A stretch of DNA of 18,489 bases from a bacterium (lineage in GTDB: Bacteria > Ratteibacteria > UBA8468 > B48-G9 > JAFGKM01), in the NCBI GenBank assembly GCA_023230585.1, contig JALNXB010000038.1, positions 1 through 18,489 on the forward strand. The letters run 5' to 3'. Of the stretch, positions 7,588 through 15,604 are shown in pieces. The stretch's first letter is position 1. Every line of letters begins with the position of its first letter. The position numbers and the translations under genes were made by a program. Below the pieces are notes generated by a model. It was not told where the DNA came from and made no database searches. It worked only from the letters and a program-made list of their open reading frames with translations.

Positions 7588-8898
7588 TTGAGAACTAAAT
7601 TTGTTTTATGCTTCTTTTTACTGTTAGCAACTATATTACACACAAAAGAACATCTTGTTATTATCTCGCCACATTGGGAAGGTGTTAGAATAGAGTTGAC
7701 CCAAGATTTTAACAGATGGTATCAAGAAAAATATGGAGAAGAGGCAGAATTAGAATGGATAGACCAAGGCGGAGCCTCTGATAACCTGAAATTTGTTGAG
7801 TCTTTATATAAAAAAAATCCTAACGGAATAGATATAGATATGTTTTTTGGTGGAGGTATTAGCCCTTATTTAAGACTAAAAGAACTTAATCTATTAGAAT
7901 CTTACAAGGTATCAAAAGATACTTTAAAACATATACCTAAGACATGTGCAGGTGTTCCTAATTATGACGACAGAGATTTTAACTGGTACGGCATTGTTTT
8001 AAGCGGATTTGGAATTTTATATAACAAAAAAGTTCTTGATTTTCTTAAATTACCTGTCCCTACTGATTGGGAATCGTTAGGTGATAAAAGATATTATAGT
8101 TGGGTAGGCAACGGAGACCCTCGGCATAGTGGTAGCCTACATATGATGTATGAGATTATTTTACAAGCTTATGGATGGCGTAAAGGATGGGACATTATTC
8201 TTGCAATGTCTGGTAATACCAAAAACTTTTCTGCAAGCGCTTCGGCTGTTGCAAAAAATACTTCATCAGGAGAAGTAGCAGTTTCTCTTTGTATAGACTC
8301 ATACGCTCTTGCACAGATAGAGGTCCACGGCGCAGAAAATATGGGATTTGTATTTCCTGAAAACCTCACAGTTATAAACCCTGATGCTATAGGAATACTC
8401 AAAGGAGCAAAAAACGTTGTTGTGGCTCAACGCTTTATAGAGTACCTTTTATCTTATGAGGGGCAACTTATTTGGATGCAGAAGAAAGGTAAGAAAGGTG
8501 GACCTAAAGAATTTTCTCTCAATAGATTTTGTATTCGCTCTGATATATATGAACACCCTGATATGAAAGAGAATGTCTTTAACCCTTACGCTTTAAAAGG
8601 CGCTATAAAATATAATTTTAACCTTGCAGCAGATAGATGGAACCTATTGAACGATTTAATAGGCGCTCTTGTGATAGATTGTCACGGTAATTTAAAAAAA
8701 GCATGGAATGCTGTACTAAAAAAAGATGATGTTACTGCCACAAAAAAATTTTTTGATATCCCTGTTGATGTTGGTTTACAGAGGTTTTATTGGCAAAACT
8801 GGCAAAACCCTGTCTTTAGAAACCACCATATCAACCGATGGCTCAATTTTTCAATAAAAAAATATAGAGCGGTTATAAGTCTCTCTAATTTTAATTAA
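7588..8898 (+). CDS. ABC transporter extracellular solute-binding protein
   Basis: 436 residues from a TTG start; AGGAG at 7578-7582 lies five bases upstream and no better start exists. Residues 4-18 form a hydrophobic signal peptide, without a lipobox at the expected place, so it is a periplasmic or exported soluble binding protein. The body follows the periplasmic-binding type II pattern of iron(III), thiamine and spermidine/putrescine binders: LVIISPHWEGVR at the first strand, DIDMFFGGGISPYLRLKELNLLE, GFGILYNKKVL, NPDAIGILKGAKN near the hinge, and FIEYLLSYEGQLIW. It is longer than FbpA-type proteins (about 330-350), with an extra C-terminal helical region. The ATPase and fused permease follow after a 167-base gap, and together they form an importer. 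The ligand cannot be read from sequence. Confidence 0.85.
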   Translation: MRTKFVLCFFLLLATILHTKEHLVIISPHWEGVRIELTQDFNRWYQEKYGEEAELEWIDQGGASDNLKFVESLYKKNPNGIDIDMFFGGGISPYLRLKELNLLESYKVSKDTLKHIPKTCAGVPNYDDRDFNWYGIVLSGFGILYNKKVLDFLKLPVPTDWESLGDKRYYSWVGNGDPRHSGSLHMMYEIILQAYGWRKGWDIILAMSGNTKNFSASASAVAKNTSSGEVAVSLCIDSYALAQIEVHGAENMGFVFPENLTVINPDAIGILKGAKNVVVAQRFIEYLLSYEGQLIWMQKKGKKGGPKEFSLNRFCIRSDIYEHPDMKENVFNPYALKGAIKYNFNLAADRWNLLNDLIGALVIDCHGNLKKAWNAVLKKDDVTATKKFFDIPVDVGLQRFYWQNWQNPVFRNHHINRWLNFSIKKYRAVISLSNFN

Positions 8899-9065
8899 AT
8901 ATATATTTAGTTCTCACTAAACACCGTTAAGCTCAGAGAGCGAGTCTGTAAACCCGCAGAACAAGAAGATAGGATAGGTTCGCATTTGAGACAAAATTAT
9001 GTTAATATATTGTAAATATTAGCAATAAAACAACAGGTATTTCTCTAAGTAATGGAGAAAATTAT
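8899..9065 (+). other. Intergenic region with a GC-richer island and possible promoter
   Basis: Between the binding protein and the ATPase, bases 8928-8992 are markedly more GC-rich than the flanks and contain short complementary pieces (GCGA/TCGC, TCTG/CAGA), but no convincing long stem. TTGAGA (8986-8991) and TATTGT (9008-9013), 16 bases apart, could be a promoter for the ATPase. GGAGA precedes its ATG. Confidence 0.3.
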
Positions 9066-10121
9066 ATGTCTATTTTAAAGATAGAAGGTATTTCAAAAAG
9101 TTTTGGCTCTACAAAAGTTTTAAGAGATATTAATATCTCTGTAGCAGAAGACGAAATTTTCTTCATACTTGGCCCTTCTGGTTGCGGCAAAACAACGCTT
9201 TTGAGAATTATTACTGGTTTTCTCTCTCCTGATACTGGGAAAATTTTTCTTGCAGATAATGAAATTACTTCTCTTGCCCCTGCTTTACGTAATATAGGTA
9301 TGGTATTTCAAAATTATGCGTTATGGCCACATATGAGCGTCTGGCAGAATGTTACCTACGGATTAGAGATCAAAAAAGAACCCGAAGATATAATTAAAAA
9401 GAAGACAGACAAGGTTCTTGAAATAACTAAATTAACCTCTTTTAAAGAAAAATACCCTCCCCTTCTTTCCGGCGGACAACAACAGAGAGTAGCACTTGCA
9501 AGAGCGATAATTGCTGAACCCAAGGTACTTCTTCTTGATGAACCTTTAAGCAATCTTGACGCTAAACTAAGAGAAGAGATGCGCTCTGAAATCAAACGGA
9601 TACAGCAAGAGACAGGTATTACTATGATATATGTTACCCACGATCAGAAAGAAGCAATGTCTCTCGGGCACAGAATAACTGTTATGGATGAAGGAAGAAT
9701 AGTACAAACAGGTAGCCCTTTACATCTTTATTCAGAACCACGCAACAGGTTTGTAGCATCTTTTCTTGGGGACATAAACACCCTTCAAGGAAAGATTACT
9801 TCCTCTGGAAAAGAACTTGTTATAGAGACAAAAGAAGGAGTTTTTACGGCAACTAAAAGAAGAGATTTTTCCGTTGGACAAGAGGTAGAGGTTGCTTTTA
9901 GACCAGAAAACATCTCTTCTAAAAATGGTATTAACAAACTAAATTGCATAGTCTCTGAAATAGAATATTATGGGGAAACATTTAAAATAAAATGTTCAAC
10001 AGAGGCAGGCAACCTAATTGAATTAAAAATATTTTCCGGTAAGATGGCAAATTTAACATCAGGTTCTAAAATTCAGTTTTCAATCTCTCCCGAACAACTA
10101 ATAATTTTTGAAAAAGAATGA
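9066..10121 (+). CDS. ABC transporter ATP-binding protein, FbpC/PotA type
   Basis: 351 residues. It hydrolyses ATP to drive the importer and docks on the cytoplasmic face of the permease. All nucleotide-binding motifs are intact: Walker A GPSGCGKTT (36-44), Q-loop Gln82, signature LSGGQQQR (134-141), Walker B VLLLDEP (154-160, catalytic Glu159), D-loop SNLDAKLRE and switch His192 in YVTHDQ. The C-terminal 110 residues form a TOBE-like regulatory domain, typical of the iron, sulfate, maltose and polyamine families. GGAGA is seven bases before the ATG. Its TGA overlaps the permease ATG by four bases (ATGA), so the two are translated together. Confidence 0.93.
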   Translation: MSILKIEGISKSFGSTKVLRDINISVAEDEIFFILGPSGCGKTTLLRIITGFLSPDTGKIFLADNEITSLAPALRNIGMVFQNYALWPHMSVWQNVTYGLEIKKEPEDIIKKKTDKVLEITKLTSFKEKYPPLLSGGQQQRVALARAIIAEPKVLLLDEPLSNLDAKLREEMRSEIKRIQQETGITMIYVTHDQKEAMSLGHRITVMDEGRIVQTGSPLHLYSEPRNRFVASFLGDINTLQGKITSSGKELVIETKEGVFTATKRRDFSVGQEVEVAFRPENISSKNGINKLNCIVSEIEYYGETFKIKCSTEAGNLIELKIFSGKMANLTSGSKIQFSISPEQLIIFEKE

Positions 10122-11776
10122 AAAAAACAATATATATCTTTTGTTTTCTTTTCCTCCTATTCTTTTTTGTGTATCCATTAGGACACATCTTGTCGCAGAG
10201 TTTTATTTTGAACGGGAAACTTTCTATAGGTATTTTTAAAAATGCACTCGGTAATTACGTGGTACGACGTTCAATTATCAATAGTTTTCTTTTAGGAATA
10301 CTTGTTGTTTGTTCTACCACGCTTATAGGAATACCACTTGCTTTTTTATTTGCAAGATATAAGTTTCCTTTCAAAAACATTTTAAGATCGCTCTTTTTTC
10401 TTCCTTTGATAGCAAGCCCTTTTGTTGGAGCTCTTGGGATGATGCAGATACTCTCAAGGTTTGGTAGTATCAATCTTTTTTTAATGAAGTTAGGTCTTAT
10501 ACATCACCCTATTTCGTGGATAGGTTCAGGTTTTCTTGGCATCTTTATCCTTGAAACTTTGCACCTTTACCCTATTATGTTTCTAAATATTTCGTCAGCT
10601 TTAAACAATTTTGATATTTCAGCTGAAGAAGCATCTTACAACCTTGGAGGAAGTTTTCTTGGCACTTTTAAAAGAATAACTTTCCCCCTACTCTTGCCGG
10701 GATATTTTTCTGCTGCTTCCATTATATTTATATGGGCTTTGACCGACCTTGGAACCCCTCTTGTTTTTGAATTTAGGGAACTTATCTCTATCCAAATTTT
10801 TAACAGTATCAAAGATATCAATACCAATCCTCAAGGTTATGCCCTTGTGTTTCTCGTTATCTTTATCACTCTACTGCTTTTTACACTTGCAAAAAGATTT
10901 ATTGAAAAGAAATCTTATGTTACAGGCAGAACAGCTGTTACCGTGACAGAAAAACAATTGAGTGGTAAAAGTCAATATTTTATATATATAGGTATTGGGT
11001 TACTCCTATTATTTAGTTTAATGCCTCATTTAAGTATTATTCTTACTTCAATATCAAAAAGATGGTTCTTTACTGTGTTCCCAACACAATATACTGGAGA
11101 ATTTTACAGGACAGTATTTAACCATAGACTTACCCGAACAGGTATTTTTAATAGCATCTTTTTAAGTTCAATTAGCACCTTGATAGATATTATACTTGGA
11201 TTTACTATCGGTTTTTTCCTTGCTCGAACAAAACTTAAAGGGAAACAATTACTTGATTTGTTGGTAATGCTTCCCCTCGCTATACCTGGCATTGTTGTTG
11301 CGTTTGGGTATTTTTCTGTCTTTTCCAACACCATTCTTGATCCAAGAGCCAACCCTATGATTTTATTGATTATCAGTTACAGTATACGGAGACTGCCATA
11401 CCTTGTTAGAAGCACATACTCTTCTTTCCAACAATTGAGCGAATCTCTTGAAGAAGCGTCTTATTCTGTTGGCGCAACCCTTATGACAACATTTAGAAGA
11501 ATAACTTTTCCTCTAATAAGCCCCGGGCTTTTTGCCGGCGGAATTCTTGCTTTCTCTTTTTCTGTGATGGAAGTAAGCAGTAGCCTTATTTTAGCCGTAA
11601 GAGAACGGCATTACCCTATAGCTAAGGTTATATACACAGTTGCAGGTAGAATTACCGACGGCCCTTATGTTGCCTGTGCTTTGGGGCTATTGGGAATGTT
11701 TATTGTTGGATTATCTTACTACCTATCTTCTAAACTTGTTTCCAGAAAAATTGGAGAATTTTTCCGCATAGGGTAA
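10118..11776 (+). CDS. ABC transporter permease with two fused membrane domains, FbpB type
   Basis: 552 residues and about twelve hydrophobic segments: one integral membrane chain doing the work of two permease subunits. Each half carries the cytoplasmic EAA loop that binds the ATPase: EEASYNLGGSFLGTFKRITFPLLLPG-type sequence near 170-195 and a second, similar EEASYSVGATLMTTFRRITF near 445-470. A short loop and linker at about 265-290 divide the halves. Fused permeases are typical of ferric-iron (FbpB) and some 2-aminoethylphosphonate importers, whereas PotB and PotC are separate, so this argues for the iron-like branch. It overlaps the ATPase by four bases. The next gene converges from the other strand 21 bases after its stop, with no clear terminator between. 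Confidence 0.92.
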   Translation: MKKTIYIFCFLFLLFFFVYPLGHILSQSFILNGKLSIGIFKNALGNYVVRRSIINSFLLGILVVCSTTLIGIPLAFLFARYKFPFKNILRSLFFLPLIASPFVGALGMMQILSRFGSINLFLMKLGLIHHPISWIGSGFLGIFILETLHLYPIMFLNISSALNNFDISAEEASYNLGGSFLGTFKRITFPLLLPGYFSAASIIFIWALTDLGTPLVFEFRELISIQIFNSIKDINTNPQGYALVFLVIFITLLLFTLAKRFIEKKSYVTGRTAVTVTEKQLSGKSQYFIYIGIGLLLLFSLMPHLSIILTSISKRWFFTVFPTQYTGEFYRTVFNHRLTRTGIFNSIFLSSISTLIDIILGFTIGFFLARTKLKGKQLLDLLVMLPLAIPGIVVAFGYFSVFSNTILDPRANPMILLIISYSIRRLPYLVRSTYSSFQQLSESLEEASYSVGATLMTTFRRITFPLISPGLFAGGILAFSFSVMEVSSSLILAVRERHYPIAKVIYTVAGRITDGPYVACALGLLGMFIVGLSYYLSSKLVSRKIGEFFRIG

Positions 11777-11797
11777 TACGCCTTTACAACCTACCTT

Positions 11798-12514
11798 TTA
11801 CTCTACTTTTTTGTTTTCCCAATACTTTTTAGCAATAATAGCAAAGTTTTCCAGAAGTTTTTTACCGTGCATCCAAGGTTCAGCGTACCCTTCAGGATGA
11901 AATTGGGTCCCATAAAGCACACGAGTTTTATGTTTAATCATTGCTATTTTACAATGCCCGCTACTTGCAAGAAGTTCAAAATCGACAGGCATAACCTTTA
12001 TTTCACAGTAGTGAGCGCATTTCATAATCATAGGGTTAGGTAAACCAGCAAATATGGGGTCATCTTTTAATTGTTTTATTGGAAAAAACCCCCCAGCAAC
12101 AAAGTATTCTGAGCGGTCATAAGGGTTACCTTTGGGTACTCTCGGTAAATCTTCATCTGGAGAGATTTTTCTCATTGGGTCGGCTCTTTTCCAAGTATCA
12201 GATTTCCCAAACCCGTGAGTTAGACACCCATCTATCAGTTGATGACTCCCACAGAAACATATCATAGGAACTTCACATTTTTCTAAAACTTCAGCCACAC
12301 CAATAAAACCTTTTGCTTCACCCGGCTCAGCAAACCCGCTCATTGCTATTGCTGTTGGTTTAAATTGTTCTACCACAGACATATTAAATTCCTGATAAGG
12401 CACAACAAGACACCGTTCTCCTGATACTTGTTCAAGACGTGCCTTAACCAATCCTTTTGAAGAACCGTCTTTATAGTAAGATTCTTCTTCTTGAAAATTA
12501 ACAAATATATACAT
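11798..12514 (-). CDS. Cytosolic class I glutamine amidotransferase-like protein (paralogue 2 of 3)
   Basis: 238 residues, without a signal peptide. Cys88 lies in ICFCGSHQ, and His206 and Glu208 in GTQFHPE. KCAHYCEIK occupies the place of the SH-D motif of GuaA-type amidotransferases. The stand-alone domain would hydrolyse glutamine or another amide; no synthetase partner domain is present. It is the last gene of a three-gene operon, 12 bases after the neighbouring paralogue, with AAGGAGG ahead of ATG. The first 60 residues are nearly identical to that neighbour, while the middle differs more (FAEPGEAKGF against FPRIGKPEGY), so it diverges in blocks. PfpI/DJ-1-type proteins are less likely because the QFHPE motif is intact. 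Confidence 0.8.
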   Translation of the reverse strand: MYIFVNFQEEESYYKDGSSKGLVKARLEQVSGERCLVVPYQEFNMSVVEQFKPTAIAMSGFAEPGEAKGFIGVAEVLEKCEVPMICFCGSHQLIDGCLTHGFGKSDTWKRADPMRKISPDEDLPRVPKGNPYDRSEYFVAGGFFPIKQLKDDPIFAGLPNPMIMKCAHYCEIKVMPVDFELLASSGHCKIAMIKHKTRVLYGTQFHPEGYAEPWMHGKKLLENFAIIAKKYWENKKVE

Positions 12515-12526
12515 TTTTCCTCCTTT

Positions 12527-13225
12527 TTAATCTTTTACTTCTTCCCAATGTTTTTTTACAATATTAGCAAAGTTTTCCAATAGTTTTTTTCCATCCATCC
12601 AAGGTTCAGCGTATCCTTCTGGATGAAATTGTGTCCCGTAAAAAACTCTGGATTTATGTTTAATCATTGCTATTTTACAATGCCCACTACTTGCTATAAT
12701 CTCAAAATCTGCAGGCAATGATTTTAGTTCGCAATAGTGAGCACATTTCATTATCATCAACTCAGGTAAACCAGTAAAGATAGGGTCTTCTTTTATCCGT
12801 TTTATAGGGAAAAAACCTGAAGCAACAAAATACTGTGAAGCATCAGAGGTATCGGTTCTTGCAACTCTTGGGAAATCTTCATCTGGAGAGATTTTTCTCA
12901 TTCGTTTGATATTCTGATGTAACCCGCAAGTTAAACTCCCACCTATAAGTTGATGGCTCCCACAGAAACATATCATAGGAACTTCACATTTTTCTAAAAC
13001 CTCACAAACTCCAATATACCCTTCTGGTTTACCAATTCGAGGAAATCCGCTCATTACTACAGCAGTAGGTTTAAATTCTTTTACCACCGACATCCCAAAC
13101 TCCTGATAAGGCACAACAAGACAACGTTCTCCTGATACCTGTTCAAGACGTGCCTTAATCAACCCTTTTGAAGAACCGTCTTTATAGTACGATTCTTCTT
13201 CTTGAAAATTAACATATATATACAT
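12527..13225 (-). CDS. Cytosolic class I glutamine amidotransferase-like protein (paralogue 3 of 3)
   Basis: 232 residues. Cys88 in ICFCGSHQ, His201 and Glu203 in GTQFHPE. The loop after the nucleophile is shorter than in the other two copies (CGLHQNIKR replaces the YGYGK or HGFGK stretch). It lies 34 bases after the FAD oxidoreductase and 12 before paralogue 2, with AAAAGGAG before the ATG, so it is the middle gene of the operon. Its N-terminal 60 residues and HPEGYAEPWM match paralogue 2, but FPRxGKPEGY, SPDEDFPRVAR, VASGFFPIKRIK and GLPEL match the distant exported paralogue 1, a mosaic pattern. Being encoded beside an oxidoreductase suggests the two act on the same small amide or amino compound; that is inference. 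Confidence 0.8.
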   Translation of the reverse strand: MYIYVNFQEEESYYKDGSSKGLIKARLEQVSGERCLVVPYQEFGMSVVKEFKPTAVVMSGFPRIGKPEGYIGVCEVLEKCEVPMICFCGSHQLIGGSLTCGLHQNIKRMRKISPDEDFPRVARTDTSDASQYFVASGFFPIKRIKEDPIFTGLPELMIMKCAHYCELKSLPADFEIIASSGHCKIAMIKHKSRVFYGTQFHPEGYAEPWMDGKKLLENFANIVKKHWEEVKD

Positions 13226-13259
13226 TTTTTACTCCTTTTAAAAAAAGATTTCAAATTTT

Positions 13260-14381
13260 CTACGACCGTTTTATTATATCATCAACAAGACTCTTCACAT
13301 ATTTTGCAATAGAAAGACAACTTGTTAGCCCGGGAGATTCTATTCCAACAAGATTTATAAAGTTTTGGAGTTCTTCCTGTATAAAAAAATCCTTAAAACA
13401 GTCTTTCGGACTTTGAAGTTTAGCCCTTATACCATACATTTCAGGTACCAAATGCTCTATATTAAAGTTAGGTAAATACTTTTTTATCTCTTTATAGAAC
13501 AATCCTTGTTTTGTTTCATCAACCATAAAACAAGACATATCTTTCTCGCTAGGGTAAGGATGGTTTTGTTTCTCAACATACTCAATATCAGGACCCGCTC
13601 TTAACCCACCTCCTATCTTTGGAGTTAGGTGAATCCCAAGGAAATCTTTCCCAGGGATAGGGTATACAGGAAAAGGTATATTGGGGCCCTGTTCAATTGT
13701 GAAATAATCCCCTTTTGCCCAATAAAGGTTATGGCTAAGCCCAAGCATTTTAGATATTTTATCTGAAAAAAGTCCTGTGCTATTTACTAACACCTGTGTT
13801 GTGTATTCACTGCCTGCTTCAGTAAAAACCTTATACCCTTTATTAAAGTTTTCAATCCCAACAACTTCCTCTCCAAACCCTGCCATACCTCCAGTTTGCA
13901 AAAAATCATTATAAAGACAATCCATCAAATTGTGAGCATTTATTAAACCACTTGTGCCAGTATAACACCCTTTTTTACAACTAATATCAGGTAACAGGTT
14001 AAATACTTCTTGCCTACCTATAAATTTCATTTCAGAGACACCGTTAGATATTCCTTTATTATAAATATCTTGAAGTGTTTCAATTTCTTCAGGCGAGGTT
14101 GCAACTGTTAACTTTCCTGTTTTTTTGTGAATAATATCTTTTTTTTGACAATAACTATAAAGAAGAGAATTACCTTCAACAGAAAGTTTTGCTTTCAACG
14201 ACCCGGGCGGATAATGTATACCGCTATGTATCACCTCACTGTTTCTTGAACTTGTTTCAAGCCCGTATTTATGGTTCTTCTCAAGAATTCCTGTAAACAA
14301 CCCTACCTGTGACAGTTCTCGTGCAACTGCAAGTCCAACAACTCCCGCACCTATTACAAGTATATTAAACTCATATTCCAT
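13260..14381 (-). CDS. FAD-dependent oxidoreductase, L-2-hydroxyglutarate oxidase-like
   Basis: 373 residues of the DAO family. The FAD-binding Rossmann motif is ILVIGAGVVG (7-16) and the ribose-binding acid is Glu34 in GILEKN. SSRNSEVIHSGIHYPPGSLKAKL (about 44-66) is the flavin-contact segment typical of LhgO/YgaF proteins. KGDYFTIE and the closing VGIESPGLTSCLSIAKYV also fit that subfamily, whose members oxidise L-2-hydroxyglutarate to 2-oxoglutarate and pass electrons to quinone. Glycerol-3-phosphate or amino-acid oxidation is the main alternative. It is the first gene of the minus-strand operon, with only a weak GGGAATG ribosome site before ATG 14381. It is divergent from the large secreted-protein gene, with 90 bases between the starts. 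No membrane segment is seen. Confidence 0.85.
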   Translation of the reverse strand: MEYEFNILVIGAGVVGLAVARELSQVGLFTGILEKNHKYGLETSSRNSEVIHSGIHYPPGSLKAKLSVEGNSLLYSYCQKKDIIHKKTGKLTVATSPEEIETLQDIYNKGISNGVSEMKFIGRQEVFNLLPDISCKKGCYTGTSGLINAHNLMDCLYNDFLQTGGMAGFGEEVVGIENFNKGYKVFTEAGSEYTTQVLVNSTGLFSDKISKMLGLSHNLYWAKGDYFTIEQGPNIPFPVYPIPGKDFLGIHLTPKIGGGLRAGPDIEYVEKQNHPYPSEKDMSCFMVDETKQGLFYKEIKKYLPNFNIEHLVPEMYGIRAKLQSPKDCFKDFFIQEELQNFINLVGIESPGLTSCLSIAKYVKSLVDDIIKRS

Positions 14382-14400
14382 CTCATTCCCATACTATAAA

Positions 14401-14429
14401 TTGAATAAATAATAAAAAACATATATAAT
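14401..14429 (+). promoter_or_regulatory. Sigma70-like promoter of the large secreted protein gene
   Basis: TTGAAT (14401-14406), 17 bases, perfect TATAAT (14424-14429). The predicted start near 14436 gives a 36-base leader with AGGAGG at 14461-14466, five bases before the ATG. It lies in the divergent 90-base gap shared with the oxidoreductase operon. Confidence 0.6.
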
Positions 14430-14471
14430 TATAACATATAAGAACAGAACCATTCTTTTAAGGAGGTACAA

Positions 14472-15530
14472 ATGAAAGACAAAAGAAGAATCGGTCTAAT
14501 CTCTTTTCTTCAAGTTGCATCTTTTATTCTGTTAGTCGCTTTCTTTTGGGGAGTACTAAACTACTCTTTATCAGCAGAAGTTCCCACCACATCTAAAGCA
14601 AATGATCTTACTCCTGAACTAAGAATTCTATTAAACGCTTTCCCAGCAGAAGAATATGTCTGGACACGAATAGGTACAAACCCTAAAGCAACTGAACAGC
14701 AAAAACTATCTGAAGACTTAAACGTAATACAAGATATCTGGCACGTTCCATTTGCAAACACAAGACACGCTTTCAGAATAGATTTTTACCAGCAATTCAA
14801 AAAAGGTAATAACGTTTTACATTTATATCTTAAAGCAGATGGAGACGAAAATACTGGTCGCAAAACAGAAGGCGCTCATAAAGGTGTAGATTATATGTTC
14901 ACCCTAATCGATGGCGACCCTAACCATAGTAGTACAAGGTTAGATATATATGATTCAGCAGGTAAATCTTTACGTAATAATGTTACTATAATTGTTAAAG
15001 ATAAATCTGTCTACCTTGTAGCAGAATTATCTATCCTTCAACAAGATTCAAAATCTGTTTTTGAATATTCTGCCACTTCCTATACTTACACAAGAAAAAC
15101 TCCTACTAGCAGTCTTAAAACCATTCACAGTAACGGTATAACTTATACTAAATGCACATCTATGGGGGTACCAGAAAAAACCAACAAAAGCCTTCTGATA
15201 AATTCAGGTATGAAACTTACCAACGGAAATGTACCGGGATGGCAATTGTCAGGCAAAACAGACTCACGTTCTGTGTATAGAACAGATACAGTAGAAAATG
15301 CTCTTCTTATTGACGGGCTTTTTCCTCACCAAAACGTTTCTCAGACAGTTATTCTTGAACCGGGACACTATTTATTACGAGCACACGTTAAGACCAACAG
15401 TTTTGCTACTGGGTTGTACGCTTCAACTTATAGAATGCACATAGGTGTTTCAGATAAGTACAAATGGGTAGAACTACCTTTTAACGTTACGGTCGGCAAA
15501 GACACATCTAAAAAAAAAACGTTTCTTTAG
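14472..15530 (+). CDS. Large secreted multidomain protein, N-terminal part (frame broken at A10)
   Basis: 352 residues up to a premature TAG. Residues 12-33 form a hydrophobic export segment with a possible cleavage site after LSA (33-35). Residues 60-205 form a beta-rich domain with KADGDENTGR and GVDYMFTLIDGD, like the sugar-binding domains of secreted glycan-active proteins. Residues 240-350 begin a second, jelly-roll-like domain with a W-E-L-P-F-N-V strand near its end. The last six codons read through ten A residues and stop. If one base is re-read at the A run, the frame passes directly into the 3' part (15512-18142) and the jelly roll gains its missing strands (NVSLGITHIG and AVVNIKNVEL). 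The full product would be about 1223 residues. AGGAGG fixes the start. Function unknown; an extracellular glycan-associated role is inferred. Confidence 0.7.
   Translation: MKDKRRIGLISFLQVASFILLVAFFWGVLNYSLSAEVPTTSKANDLTPELRILLNAFPAEEYVWTRIGTNPKATEQQKLSEDLNVIQDIWHVPFANTRHAFRIDFYQQFKKGNNVLHLYLKADGDENTGRKTEGAHKGVDYMFTLIDGDPNHSSTRLDIYDSAGKSLRNNVTIIVKDKSVYLVAELSILQQDSKSVFEYSATSYTYTRKTPTSSLKTIHSNGITYTKCTSMGVPEKTNKSLLINSGMKLTNGNVPGWQLSGKTDSRSVYRTDTVENALLIDGLFPHQNVSQTVILEPGHYLLRAHVKTNSFATGLYASTYRMHIGVSDKYKWVELPFNVTVGKDTSKKKTFL
15510..15519 (+). other. A10 homopolymer: frameshift or slippage site
   Basis: Ten consecutive A residues (between TCT and CG) lie where the 5' frame must shift by -1 to join the 3' frame. 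The run contains A-AAA-AAA, the classic -1 slippery heptamer, and is long enough for RNA polymerase slippage. No clear stem-loop follows in the next 60 bases. Confidence 0.65.
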
Positions 15531-15604
15531 GAATTACACATATTGGATACCCTCCTACCGTACACAAAGCAGTAGTTAATATAAAAAATGTTGAACTTAT
15601 AAGG

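Noticed and set aside
11777..11797. Bidirectional terminator between the convergent permease and GATase1 genes
   Set aside because: The 21-base gap has no inverted repeat I can find.
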